From assembly GCF_000285835.1 (NCBI RefSeq), contig NZ_HE978603.1, positions 307,248 to 371,247 on the forward strand: a DNA stretch of 64,000 nucleotides, read 5' to 3'. Numbering within the stretch: position 1 is the stretch's first letter; each line of letters begins with the position of its first letter. The position numbers were made by a program, and so were the translations under genes. Shown piece by piece: positions 1-9,411 of the stretch. Origin of the DNA: Brevibacterium senegalense (GTDB taxonomy: Bacteria > Actinomycetota > Actinomycetes > Actinomycetales > Brevibacteriaceae). Under the pieces are notes generated by a model. That model did not search any database. It was not told the DNA's origin and saw nothing but the letters and a program-made list of their open reading frames with translations.

Positions 1-283
1 GGTCATGAACATCTGACCCGTACTCAGGAGGTTGAACGTCGTCCTGGAGCATGTCGAGAAGCTGCTGCGAGTCGGCCGGGGCGACCATGCCAACCAGGAC
101 CCGCGCGGCCGGGGGGCCGCCCTCGCTCACAGTCTTGGTATCCACGACATCGGCCATGTTCGACCATCCGCGCAGGTCGATGTACCCGGTCGCCACGTCC
201 ACGGTGTCGAAATCGTCCATGGAGTCCCGCAGCGCGGGGCCGAGGCGGGTTGCGTCGGTCAGGTTGTCGAAGATGTTGGGCAC
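1..283 (-). CDS. PLD-Snf2-type helicase, N-terminal fragment (runs off the window)
   Basis: The first 94 codons are visible, beginning with a GTG whose G is the last base of the TnpC-like stop codon (TAGTG), so translation is probably coupled to the transposon operon. The protein starts VPNIFDNLTDAT and contains VATGYIDLRGW. This start and the 'GY(F/I)(N/D)LRGW' strand are typical of the phospholipase D-like N-terminal domain that precedes Snf2 helicases (PLDc_N_Snf2_like), a family common in defence islands. The HKD catalytic motif and the helicase motors would lie beyond the window. Family assignment rests on this short stretch only. Confidence 0.6.
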   Translation of the reverse strand, partial: MPNIFDNLTDATRLGPALRDSMDDFDTVDVATGYIDLRGWSNMADVVDTKTVSEGGPPAARVLVGMVAPADSQQLLDMLQDDVQPPEYGSDVHD

Positions 284-714
284 TACTGGTTCCCCTCGGT
301 CGGCGGATCGGTCTGGTCAGGTACCGGACGAAGCCGGGGTGAGCCGGCCACGATCGGTGGTTTCGAAGGGCGAGCGGCCTCGAGGGCCTCGACCGCGATG
401 TGCTGCTCGAGCATCGCGATAGTCCCCTTCGTTGTCCGAAGCTGTTCACGCAGGCGGCGGTTCTCACTCGTCAGGGTCTCGACGCGTTCCTTGAGCACCC
501 TGACGGGTTCGGGGTCGGTGCCGTGAGCAGCGACCCGGTCGCGGAACTCGACCTGGAGGTCCTGGTGCCGGTGCGTGAGGATCCACCGTTTGACTCCGGC
601 CTCCTCAGCGAGGGACTTGATGGTCAGCTTGCCGTCGGAGCGGACCGGCCGACCGTCCAGCAGCCTGGTAATCGCTTCGCGGATAACGCGCCGTTCTGGC
701 CCGTGCTCGGTCAT
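283..714 (-). CDS. TnpC-like / DUF6262-type transposon accessory protein
   Basis: 143 residues. The first third is a helix-turn-helix-like stretch (IREAITRLLDGRPVRSDGKL, then a segment like 'ALAEEAGVKRWILTHRH'). It is followed by a coiled-coil-prone region around residues 75-100 (LKERVETLTSENRRLREQL) and a Pro-rich tail. Size, position after the recombinases and this architecture match TnpC of Tn554-like elements, which helps set transposition frequency and orientation. It overlaps the recombinase gene before it by ATGA at 711-714 and shares a base with the next start codon. DUF6262 is my best family name from memory. Confidence 0.65.
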   Translation of the reverse strand: MTEHGPERRVIREAITRLLDGRPVRSDGKLTIKSLAEEAGVKRWILTHRHQDLQVEFRDRVAAHGTDPEPVRVLKERVETLTSENRRLREQLRTTKGTIAMLEQHIAVEALEAARPSKPPIVAGSPRLRPVPDQTDPPTEGNQ

Positions 715-2558
715 GGCTGCTCACCACCCGGCGGGTCGTGGGCCGAGACGATGGCTTGTCGCCGGTCGATCTGGGCGCGGATGCGGTGGCGTAGCGGCTC
801 GGGCGTCGTGGGCGCGGCGAGCTCCTCCTGCAGCGTGACCAGTTCAGCCTGGACAGTGGTGATGTGCTCGTCGGTGCGGGCGATGTTGGCGCAGCGGTCG
901 TCGCAGGAGGTCAGGTCCGGGGTGACGGACGCGCGAGTGGCGGTGTCCTTGCGACACAGTGCCTTTCGCGGGTCGAAGCAGCAGGCCAGGGCCTGCTCGG
1001 GAGCGTCGTAGACGCGCATGGCCGGGTTCGCCATGAGGGCTGCGGCCTGTTTGGTGGTCAGGGTCAGGCCTTGGAATCGGTCGCGGTACTCGCTGGCCGC
1101 GGCACGGTAGCGGGCAGCGGCGGGGCCGCTGACGTGCGGGTGTTCCTGGAGGTGTTCGACGGCACGGTGCAGGGAGTCGCTGACGGCGAAGGCTTCTTCC
1201 ATCGGGAACAGGTCTCGCAGCCCGGTGGAGACCCTGCCTCCGTACCCGTCGGTGGTGGCCGCGTGCAGGTGCCCGTACTGGACGCCGAGGGCGACCCGGC
1301 CCCCGGGGCGGCGGTAGATGAACCACGCCAGGGTCCGGCGCAGCCGCCGCAGGTTGATCGGCCCGTCGGGATCCTCCGGGATCAGGTCGTGGGGGCGTTC
1401 CAGCTCGTTGGCGCGCTGGTTGCACCAACTGGTCAGGTGCTTGATCGCCTCATGGACGCGCCTGGATGGCGGTCCGGCAGGATCGAGGATGCCTACGTCC
1501 AGGCGGGCTTTGAAGAGAGTGTCGCTGAAGAGCAGGTCATCGGTGTGCAGTCCCTCCATCACGGCGATCGCGTCGGCGACAGGTTTGATGGCGACCCAGG
1601 GATGCTCTCGTTCGATTCCCTCGGGGAGGCTCCGACCTGCGGCCGCAGCAGCCTTGTAGGTGCGGCCTCTGATCTCGTAGCCGGTGGCTGACCCGCTAGC
1701 GGTGGGTGTGCAGCAACCGCGGCGTAGGCCCAGGACCTCGTCGGCTCGCATCCCGGTCAGGTAGGCCACGGTGATCAGGCACGCAGTGCTGACGGCGCGC
1801 CGATGCGCATCGACCTGGTTCTGGCTGAGCTCGCCGCTCCACGGCAAGGAGGTAGTACGTCCGGGCCGGGCAGCGTTCGGGTCCAGACTGATCCGGTGGC
1901 GCAGTCGGGGAGCTCCTTCGACTAGGCGCAGGCACCAGATGAGCAGTGCTGACATGGTGGCCGGGTGGACCGGGATGGACTTGTTCTCCGCGGTCCATTC
2001 GCTCTTGCCGATGACCTGCTCCATGCCCTCGCGTTCCCAGAAGGGTTGCACCAGCCGGGCGTTCGGGCGCATGTAGGGGCTGAGCAGCCACAGCCGGCTG
2101 AGCGCAAAGAGCCGTCGGGACTTGGGGTTCTGCCCGACCGGTGTGGCGGCCACCTCGGTGGCGTACTCGCGCAGGTCCTCCTCGGCGAGCTGGGACAGTT
2201 GGGCTGTGCCTCGCGCCGCCAGCCAGTCCAGGAACGGCTGCATGTCGGCCCGCAGGGTCTTCAACGTGGAAGGGGCCAGCCGGCGGCGGACACTGGCCAG
2301 CCGGTCGAGCTGCTCCAACGGGGTGTCCTGGGTCAGGGTCAGGTAGAAGAAGTGCTTGATGTCGTCCCGGAGGCTGGCCGGACACCGCTCGAAGTCCAGG
2401 CGGATCCACCGCGTGGTCGGTCGCGGGCACAACGGGCTCAGGTCCCAGATGTCGTCCCCGAAGACAGAGCCGCCGGGCACGACGACGGTCCCGGCAGACG
2501 GGATCCTGGTGCTTGGGGATGCCGGAAACCCGCCTTCGCGCGCCGCTGGTGTCGTCAT
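711..2558 (-). CDS. tyrosine recombinase, third of the transposon trio (TnpB-like)
   Basis: 615 residues. The catalytic domain is in the C-terminal half: box I is LTGMRADEVLGL, and box II region is LRRLRRTLAWFI followed by VQYGHLHAATTDGYGGR, giving the late His and the nucleophile Tyr. The first His of the usual HxxR is not visible, as in other Tn554 TnpB-like proteins. The C-terminus holds Cys and His residues (ALACCFDPRKALCRK, then CDDRCANIARTDEH) that may form a metal-binding tail. The start ATG overlaps the stop of the upstream recombinase (ATGA). It should act with the other two recombinases in strand exchange. Confidence 0.8.
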   Translation of the reverse strand: MTTPAAREGGFPASPSTRIPSAGTVVVPGGSVFGDDIWDLSPLCPRPTTRWIRLDFERCPASLRDDIKHFFYLTLTQDTPLEQLDRLASVRRRLAPSTLKTLRADMQPFLDWLAARGTAQLSQLAEEDLREYATEVAATPVGQNPKSRRLFALSRLWLLSPYMRPNARLVQPFWEREGMEQVIGKSEWTAENKSIPVHPATMSALLIWCLRLVEGAPRLRHRISLDPNAARPGRTTSLPWSGELSQNQVDAHRRAVSTACLITVAYLTGMRADEVLGLRRGCCTPTASGSATGYEIRGRTYKAAAAAGRSLPEGIEREHPWVAIKPVADAIAVMEGLHTDDLLFSDTLFKARLDVGILDPAGPPSRRVHEAIKHLTSWCNQRANELERPHDLIPEDPDGPINLRRLRRTLAWFIYRRPGGRVALGVQYGHLHAATTDGYGGRVSTGLRDLFPMEEAFAVSDSLHRAVEHLQEHPHVSGPAAARYRAAASEYRDRFQGLTLTTKQAAALMANPAMRVYDAPEQALACCFDPRKALCRKDTATRASVTPDLTSCDDRCANIARTDEHITTVQAELVTLQEELAAPTTPEPLRHRIRAQIDRRQAIVSAHDPPGGEQP

Positions 2559-4318
2559 GCGTCCAGGTCCCGTCGCAGGAGGCGTTCGATGACTTCTCGG
2601 TCGGCTTCGGTGGCCTGGTCACGGGCACCAGCCCGTTCGGCCGGGGTGGTGCTGGACTCGAGGAGGTGGCCCAGCCGGTCCCCGTGCTTCCGGTAACGGA
2701 CCTCAAAGCGGGCAGGGTCGACCGAGGCGAGGTTGTTCAGCGCCTCGTCCAGCAGGACCAAGAGTGGCAGGTGCGCGGGAGTGGCGACCGCGTTCGGGCA
2801 GGCCAGACACATCAGGAAGGAAGCCGTACAGGGATCTCCGTCGGCGCTGTACGGGCTGTGGTTGAAGTCCAGGCACGCTGTCGCCGCGGTGTCCAGACTG
2901 CCAGAGAGGACAGCGTCGGCCGTCCCGACCGGTAGGCCAAGGTACTGCACAGGTGCATATCGCAGGCGCACCGTGTCTCTGGCGTGCCCGGCAGCTTCGG
3001 CTTGCCCGTCCAGGATCACGTCCTGGTGCAGGCGCGCTGTCAGGGCGTCGGGGCGGCGGTAGATGTCCTCGCTGACCGCCGCAGAGTTCTGGCTGGACTT
3101 GCGGTTGATGACCTGCTCGGACAGCCGAAGCCGCCCGAAGTGCACGTGCAGCAGCTGCCCGTCGTCGTCGCGCAGGTCGGCGACCTTGTCCCAACGGCGA
3201 GCAGCACCGCCGTTGGTGAACCCGCCGGTCACGAACAACGTGGTGGGGTGGTCGGTGACCCCACAGGAGGTCCCGGCGATCAGCAGGCGATCCGTGGGAT
3301 GCCCCTGGTGCGCTAGGCACTCCCGGGCGGGAGCGGTGATCGTCAGAGCGGTGCGCAAGGTGCGGGCGTGGGGACCTGAGAAGGAGTTGGTGAAGTACCT
3401 GCGGTGCCCCCGTCGTGGCTTGTCCAGGTGAGAGACAAGCACCTCGTCCCGTCCGGGCTCGGAAGCCAGGTCGGGGACCACCATCGACTCCAGGGTCGAC
3501 AGGTTGTACCCGCGGTCGCACACCAGGGCCGCCATGAGCGACAGCAGCTCCATCCGGCTCGGGAACAGCGCGTAGGTGGGGTGCAGGCCGCCAGTACCCA
3601 GGACCACGGCTGACTGTTCAGCGGCCTCGCCCGCGCCGCGGCCGAACCGCAACCGCCCGTCCTGCACGCGCCGCTCAAGAAGAGCGCCCCGAGACAGGGC
3701 GGTCTCCTCATACGGAACAAGAGGCCCGTCGTCGTGCCGGACGTCACGATGATGCTCGAGCGCGGCGACGTTCGCCGAGATCCTCGCCTCGCACGCCCGG
3801 ACGAGCTCGCCGGCTCGGCGACGGATGGCCTCGAACTCGGTCACCGAGTACGAGTCGTACAGCCTCTTTCGGGGTTTATGGGTCCGCTGAGACAGAGCAC
3901 GCCTCGTCAGAGGACCGACCTCAGGGATCTCCTTCAGAAGGACCCGCATGATGTTCACCTGCCCGGGCCAGCGATTGCGTTCCTCCCGGTCGCTTCGCCA
4001 GATCCACCACTGCTCGGGACCGAAATGACTCAGTGTGTCGATGCCAATCCCCAGCCGGTCCAGGCTGCGCAGGAACGCCACCGCGGTCCGGTGCGCGGTG
4101 CCCATCGACGCGGCTGAGCGCCACCTGCCCTCCGGCCCGGCGGCCGCGATGAACGCGTCGATCAGCTGCTGACGCACCCGCCCGTGGGCCGGTGCCTGGC
4201 TGAAGTCGAACGGGCCGGCCTCCTGCCCGTCCGTGCCGATGACCGAGACCACCAGCCCGGTCGCGTCCAGCCGGTCGGGGCGGCGGTATCCCGCTGCTGG
4301 CATTGACACCGGCGTCAC
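2555..4318 (-). CDS. tyrosine recombinase-like protein, second of the transposon trio
   Basis: 587 residues from a GTG at 4318 that overlaps the preceding stop (GTGA). A longer upstream frame exists but would run through the first recombinase, so the coupled GTG is preferred. A Cys-rich segment near the C-terminus (CLDFNHSPYSADGDPCTASF, then FLMCLACPNAV) resembles a zinc-binding motif seen in the large TnpB/TnpC-type recombinases. Catalytic residues are harder to place than in its neighbours: an Arg-rich stretch FGRLRLSEQVINRKSSQN and a Tyr in SEDIYRRPD sit where boxes II are expected. It may be a diverged or partner subunit. Confidence 0.7.
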   Translation of the reverse strand: MTPVSMPAAGYRRPDRLDATGLVVSVIGTDGQEAGPFDFSQAPAHGRVRQQLIDAFIAAAGPEGRWRSAASMGTAHRTAVAFLRSLDRLGIGIDTLSHFGPEQWWIWRSDREERNRWPGQVNIMRVLLKEIPEVGPLTRRALSQRTHKPRKRLYDSYSVTEFEAIRRRAGELVRACEARISANVAALEHHRDVRHDDGPLVPYEETALSRGALLERRVQDGRLRFGRGAGEAAEQSAVVLGTGGLHPTYALFPSRMELLSLMAALVCDRGYNLSTLESMVVPDLASEPGRDEVLVSHLDKPRRGHRRYFTNSFSGPHARTLRTALTITAPARECLAHQGHPTDRLLIAGTSCGVTDHPTTLFVTGGFTNGGAARRWDKVADLRDDDGQLLHVHFGRLRLSEQVINRKSSQNSAAVSEDIYRRPDALTARLHQDVILDGQAEAAGHARDTVRLRYAPVQYLGLPVGTADAVLSGSLDTAATACLDFNHSPYSADGDPCTASFLMCLACPNAVATPAHLPLLVLLDEALNNLASVDPARFEVRYRKHGDRLGHLLESSTTPAERAGARDQATEADREVIERLLRRDLDA

Positions 4319-5787
4319 GGTGCACCACCGCCGTCGTTGACCAGGCCGGTGGCGGCCAGATGGCGCTGCACGAAGTCGGTGAACTCCTGCTCGCCGGTCG
4401 TGGCGTCGTCGGCGTTGAGGAACAGGTCGACCTGCAGACCGGAGACCGGCTCCAAGTAGATGTCCCGGGTCGTCTGAGGATTCGTGTGTCCCAGCAAGGT
4501 CTGCACCAGCGTCCAGGGGTCCCCGAAGAGCATCCGGTAGTCCCTGCGTTCCTCCGGTGTCAGACCCATCCGCCGGTCGAACGCGTGCAGCAAGGTGACC
4601 AGCATCCGCAGCGCGAACGAATGACGGAGCATGTGCGGGTAGCAGGAGACCGAAACCCCCAGCCGGGCGCAGCGCCGGTTCGCGGCCGCGAAGACCGCCT
4701 CCCACGACTCGTACCGCATCGGCAACCCCGAGTCGCCCAAGAACACCATCGCCGGCGCGAGGCCCCCATCCTCCTGCACGAACAGACTGGCGCGGTCACG
4801 CCAGTCCAGGTGGTCCAAGGTGACGGTTCGCACCCGCCCATCCCCGTCCCGGACCCGCAGACCGGACCTGTCCTGGCCCACCACGACCAGAGCGCCGGAC
4901 AAGTCGTCGTACCGTCCCTCACGGCGAGCACGGGACACAGCCTCAGCCCGGGTGGAGGCCATGTAAGCCTCCAGCTGTCGCCGTGCCGACGTGGACATCC
5001 AGAAATCCCGGCCCCGCCCCTTGGCAACGCCAGCCCCGAGTCGAGTCCTCAAGAACTGGCCCTGCCCGTCGACTGCGGGCAGCTCCTGCCCCAGCAGCGT
5101 GCCAGCCTCACTCAACCTCAACCCGCTGGACCAGAGCAGGTCGGCGAAGGCCCGGCTGCGGCCGTCGTTGCGCCCGCGCCAGGAACGGTCGGCGGTGCCA
5201 TCAGGAAGCCGGCCCGCAAGCCCCACGTCCCGCCACTGCTGGTACGCGCCAGGAGTCAGCCACTTCACCCGGACCGGGCGAGCGTCCCGGGGACGGAGCG
5301 ACCGCAGACCCCCACCTCCAGCAGAAGCGACTTCGTCGGCGGCCGGGTCATTGGCGAGCACGCCCCGCTTGTGCTGCCAGGCGAAGAACTTCTTGCACGC
5401 CGCCAGCTCGCGACTGAACTTGGCTCCCGAGACTCGATGCTCGTTGTCCGGGTCCCGTCGACGCCAGTACTCAAGATCCAGAAGATCCGACGCTGTCGCA
5501 TCTCGCCACGACTTTCCCTGCGACTCCAGAAAACTCAGGAAGAGTCGGAGGTCCTTGGCGTAGGACAGCTGCGTCTGCTCCGAGAGCAGCTTGAAGGTCG
5601 CTGACGTGAAGAAGGCCAGCACATCGACATCGGGAGCACCGTCCGGTCGGAGCAGGAAAGGCTGTCCTGGGCCGAACCCAGCCGAGCGCTGCCTGGCGAC
5701 GAGCTCATCCACTCCTGGAAGACCCACCCCTTGCCCCTCAGGCAGCGAGCGACCAAGTCTCCACATCACCGGGGCCGGGCTCGACAT
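4315..5787 (-). CDS. tyrosine recombinase, first of the transposon trio (TnpA-like)
   Basis: 490 residues from ATG 5787; a GTG two codons upstream is also possible. It has a full set of tyrosine-recombinase residues: Arg in LLWSSGLRLSEAG (about residue 223), HMLRH (about 385-389), the late His in LLGHTNPQTTRDIY and the nucleophile Tyr (about 444). An N-terminal SAM-like core-binding domain (residues 60-140, with TQLSYAKDLRLFLSFLESQG) precedes it. It is the promoter-proximal gene of the element, starting about 40 bases inside the right end. It catalyses DNA cleavage and joining at the element ends. Confidence 0.88.
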   Translation of the reverse strand: MSSPAPVMWRLGRSLPEGQGVGLPGVDELVARQRSAGFGPGQPFLLRPDGAPDVDVLAFFTSATFKLLSEQTQLSYAKDLRLFLSFLESQGKSWRDATASDLLDLEYWRRRDPDNEHRVSGAKFSRELAACKKFFAWQHKRGVLANDPAADEVASAGGGGLRSLRPRDARPVRVKWLTPGAYQQWRDVGLAGRLPDGTADRSWRGRNDGRSRAFADLLWSSGLRLSEAGTLLGQELPAVDGQGQFLRTRLGAGVAKGRGRDFWMSTSARRQLEAYMASTRAEAVSRARREGRYDDLSGALVVVGQDRSGLRVRDGDGRVRTVTLDHLDWRDRASLFVQEDGGLAPAMVFLGDSGLPMRYESWEAVFAAANRRCARLGVSVSCYPHMLRHSFALRMLVTLLHAFDRRMGLTPEERRDYRMLFGDPWTLVQTLLGHTNPQTTRDIYLEPVSGLQVDLFLNADDATTGEQEFTDFVQRHLAATGLVNDGGGAP

Positions 5788-5826
5788 GGCCACACACTAC
5801 ACCGCAACACCCCCACTTTCGGGGGA

Positions 5827-6196
5827 AGGGCGGATCGATGTAGATCATCTTGATCTTGGCATGGTAGTGCTTCTGAAGGATCTTCAATACTTCGAGGTTG
5901 TCTCCCTCGATGAAGACGTTCTTAGTCGTATCCCAGTCCTTCGAGTTCTCGAAGTCAGGTCGCAGTGTCGCTGTCGTGGGCTCCTGCGCCGCGCGTAGCG
6001 CGCGCTTCTTACCTGGCCAGAACAAACCGAACCGCTCGCTAGTGTCGGCGACGTCGCCGTCCAGCAGTTCCTTGAGCTTCTCTACATCCACTTTGCCATC
6101 GGCGATAACCTCCGGCATCAGTTCGGCAAGCTGGGTTGCCAGTTCGGTCCGGAAGTTCGGGGTAGTGGATGGCGTTTCGTGAAGTTCTTCGCTCAT
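5827..6196 (-). pseudogene. type III-like DNA methyltransferase (Mod), truncated by the transposon
   Basis: About 120 codons remain: an N-terminal helical part (ELATQLAELMPEVIADGKVD), a central GLFWPGKKRALRAAQ and then VFIEGDNLEVLKILQKHY and KMIYIDPP. This is the classic start of type III Mod and related N6-adenine/N4-cytosine methyltransferases, where the sequence continues as DPPYNTG. Here the frame switches after DPP into transposon DNA (PRKWGCCGV) and stops at 5738. The catalytic Tyr and everything after it are lost from this side, so the gene is dead unless the remainder lies beyond the element's other end. It starts 57 bases after the helicase stop, so both were one operon. Confidence 0.85.
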
Positions 6197-6253
6197 CGGT
6201 TTTTCCGCTCTCCTTGTTTCAGTACTGCCAAGTTTGTCTAATAGCGCTGACCG

Positions 6254-9139
6254 TTACGCGAGGATGCGCCAACGGATCGCGAACAGGTGTTCGCTGTCCT
6301 GGGTCCCTTGCAGGGATTGCTCAATCATGTCGAGCTTCTCGTCGATCTCCGCTTGCAACTTGCGGCGTGCATCGCGGAAGCCGTCATCAGCCTCATCAGC
6401 CCGACGCTCCCACTTGCGGGCCTCGCGCTTGAGCTTGAGTTGCTCCATAGGATCGTCCGCGTGCTTCGCTGCCTTGCGGGATTCCTTCTCTTTGGCGCGG
6501 TACTCACGAATCCTTGCCTCATGCTCCGCTTTGCGATCCTGCTGGTTGCGGTACAGCAGTTCCTCTTGCTGGTCGTAGTAGCGGGAGTTGCGCCCCTGGA
6601 CTTCTTTCTCCAGCTCGCCGAGCCGTGCTTTGAGTTGGGTCTCAACTTTCGCAGCGTCGACTTCGACAGGGTCTTCGCTCACATCCAGGCAGGCGAGGTC
6701 GAGTATGTCGGTGACGTACTCGTCATCCAGGTACTGGCCGTCGTCAGCCATACCACCGGCAAGCATGTACGACTCGGAGATGTCCTCGTCACGCGCTCGC
6801 ATTGTGAAGGTCAGCAGATTGACCGTTAGGTAACCGCTCTTGCCCTCCAATGCCTTGACGGCATTGCTAGCACGCTTCGACTGGTTGAGCGAGAAAGTCA
6901 GCTCACGCTGCGGAGTCTTGTGCGCCTTCGCGGAATCTGCGACGTATTGCGCGAGCGGGCTGGCGTATCGGTACTGGTGAGCATTCGGAAGAGGCTTTGA
7001 TTTAAAGAAGTACCGCCCCGTCGGTGCGTCCTTGATCGGAGCCTGGTTCAGGATGAACGTCCGGCCGTCATCCTCGAATGTGGCGACCTCACGGAGCTCA
7101 TGTTGCGTGATCGCCAGGAGGAGACGCTCGAACTTGTTGAGTACATCGCCCGACTGCTCATCATATGCTTTGAGACGATCCTGGACGTGTGGGTCGAGGT
7201 TGTCGAAGACCTTCGCCTTCGTGCTGGCCATCTCCTTCGAGATCTCGCCTGTGTACTGGTCCTCAAGTTGTTTGAACGCTGCATTGATCTCGCCTGCCGT
7301 CTTACAACGAGTGAGAATGTCGCTGATGCGATTCTCGAAATCAAGACCATCCTCCACCGCACCGAGCACTTCGTCAGATGCTCCGAAGACGCTCGAGAAC
7401 AGTTGGAACTTGTTGGTCAGCAACTCCAGGATGCGCTGCTCAGCAACGTTGCCCTTGTTGCTGAAGTTCACCACAACGACGTCGTGCTTCTGGCCGAACC
7501 TGTGAACTCGACCGATGCGCTGCTCGACGCGTTGCGGGTTCCACGGAAGGTCATAGTTCACGAGCATCGAGCAGAACTGCAGATTGATGCCCTCAGCTGC
7601 CGCCTCGGTTGCAACCATGATCGTGCCATGCTCGCGGAAGTACTCCACGAGTGCCTTGCGGCGATCGACAGTCGGAATGCCCGTGACGAAGTCGCTGTCC
7701 TTGTTGGCCGTCAACCACGCCTGGTAGATCGCCGTCTGCTCAGGCGAGGTGTTCGAACCGTTGAATAGCACAACTCCCTCGCCTCGCCCGGCTTCGCAGA
7801 GAGTTCGCGCAATGTACTCCTGCGTTTTGGTCGAGTCGGTGAAGATGATTGCCTTCTCGGCGGCGCCCAGTTCGCGGAGCCTCTCGAAGCCCATGTCGAG
7901 AGCCTCGTGCAACTTGACCGCCTTCTGGTTGACCGTGATTGAACGGGCCAGAGCGGCGTACTCGCGGAGCTCGTCAACCTCGGCGCGCATGCGCTTGAGG
8001 GTTTCGTCATCGACTTGCACGCTCGGGGTCTGAGCCTTCGCTTCCTCAGCCTCCTCGACAATCTCTTCCTCGAGTTCGTCACCGGCCCGAAAGTCAGCCA
8101 AGAACATCCCGCCACGGTTGTCCCTGAGCTTGCCGGCTGCCACCTCGTCCGCCAGACGGTTGGCGATGTTTTCCAGCGTGCTCGCGACTGCATACGTCGA
8201 AGAACCGAGACGCTTGCGGATGATGAGTGCCGATAGGTGGCGTTGCGAGCCAGCGAATGCAAACAATTCATCGCGCTGCAGATACTCGTTGACGAGGTCA
8301 TATAGGAGCACTTCGTCTGGCGATGGAGTGAACTCGACCGTCAACGGCATTCGCTTGGTGAAGTGAATGTACTTGTTGGCGTCCTTGCGCAGAGTACGCT
8401 TCGAGATTGCGGCCACACGCTCGACCAGGTCGTCGTCGCCGAGCATGTCACGGTTCTTTATATAACGCTCACGGAACGCTTCGAGCGAGTAGAAGTACTC
8501 GGGATCGAAGATCGAGACGAGGCCGTACAGCTCCTCAAGCCGGTTCTGCAGAGGCGTTGCTGTCATGAGTACTGTCTTGTGAGCGTTGCGGGCGACCTGC
8601 GCGATTGCTTCTGCCGTCTTCGCTCTACCATTCCAGTAGCTGCGCAACCGGTGTGCCTCGTCGGCCACCACTAGATCCCATGACTTCAGCAGGGAGTGCT
8701 CATGACGGTACACGAACTCGTACGAGCAGATCAGGACCTCTGGTGACCGGGCATCGAGCTTCGCGAGCAGCGAGTCCTTCGACTTCACGTCAAGGATCGA
8801 AGACGGAATGAGGAACTTCTCGTACAGCTCTTGCTTCCACTGCTGACGCAGGCTGGATGGCACGATGATCAAGATCCGCCGCTTGCGCTCCGCCCAGTAC
8901 TACGAGATGACGATCCCGGCCTCGATCGTCTTGCCGAGGCCCACTTCGTCAGCGAGGATGACACCCGGAAGGAACGGAGTCTGCAGAGCGAAAAGTGCCG
9001 CGTCGATCTGATGCGGCTTCGGTTCGACCTGCGCGTCAAACAGGAGCCCAGCGAGCTTGCCGACGTGATCATTGGCGTAGCTACGCTGCAACTCGTGCGC
9101 AAAGTACTTTGATTGGTAATCAGTGAGGGGCAACGTCAT
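6254..9139 (-). pseudogene. SNF2-family helicase of a restriction-like locus, interrupted by an amber codon
   Basis: Read through one stop, the frame encodes about 961 residues of a Snf2/RapA-type helicase: motif I ILADEVGLGKTIEAG, motif Ia after it, LVVADEAHRLR (motif II), MTATPLQNRLEELYGL (motif III), AAAEGINLQFCSMLVNYDLP and NPQRVEQRIGRVHRFGQ (motifs V and VI). The C-terminal half has a long charged coiled coil (roughly residues 800-920). A TAG at 8900-8902 interrupts the frame just after IEAGIVIS and before YWAERKRR. A Gln codon (CAG) is the obvious ancestor. Start ATG 9139 follows a GGGGGAG ribosome site. It is the partner of the adjoining methyltransferase. Confidence 0.85.
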
Positions 9140-9411
9140 CGGCTCCCCCAAAACATGGTGTGCAGGCGCAACGACTTTTCTACGTCTAAGCACTCGCCCC
9201 AGCGGGTCGCCCCAGTCACTTTCCCCTCCACCAGGTCAGCCTCCTCCACGCCGAATACGCTTCCAGAACGTATGCTCACGCCACCATCTCGTACATTACC
9301 TGGGTAGTACGGCATCGTGAGCGGCCGTGCCAGGCTCCCACCCGACGGTACCCACGCAGCTGCTGGCCACGTTCACGTGCACGTCCCCAACATTCCAATG
9401 ACGACGTCTTA
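9140..9411. other. intergenic region upstream of the SNF2 helicase
   Basis: 272 bases between the helicase start and the IS element. No convincing gene is seen on either strand. It should hold the promoter of the helicase-methyltransferase operon, which the IS insertion now separates from whatever lay beyond. A small inverted repeat (ATACG ... CGTAT) lies near 9254-9271 but is not strong. Confidence 0.5.

Larger units (their letters stand above)
1..5826 (-). mobile_element. Tn554-like transposon with three tyrosine recombinases (left end outside window)
   Basis: Three consecutive tyrosine-recombinase genes and a short TnpC-like gene are transcribed leftward with 4-base overlaps, the layout of Tn554-type and recombinase-in-trio elements. 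The right boundary is set by the point where a DNA methyltransferase reading frame stops matching its family, just after the DPP of DPPY, at about 5826-5828. A small inverted repeat (CCCCC at 5810-5814, GGGGG at 5821-5825) lies right at this edge. The left edge is not in the window, so total size and any target duplication cannot be judged. The fifth gene of the operon (a PLD-Snf2 helicase) is probably cargo. Confidence 0.75.

Noticed and set aside
8900..8902. Recoded TAG (pyrrolysine or programmed read-through) in the SNF2 helicase
   Set aside because: The codon sits in a variable position where Gln fits, there is no recoding signal, and the neighbouring gene is also destroyed, so decay is simpler.
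6254..9139. Class 1 DISARM locus (DrmD helicase plus methyltransferase)
   Set aside because: The methyltransferase begins like a type III Mod and no DrmA, DrmB or DrmC is visible; the helicase-Mod pair fits a type III-like restriction locus better.
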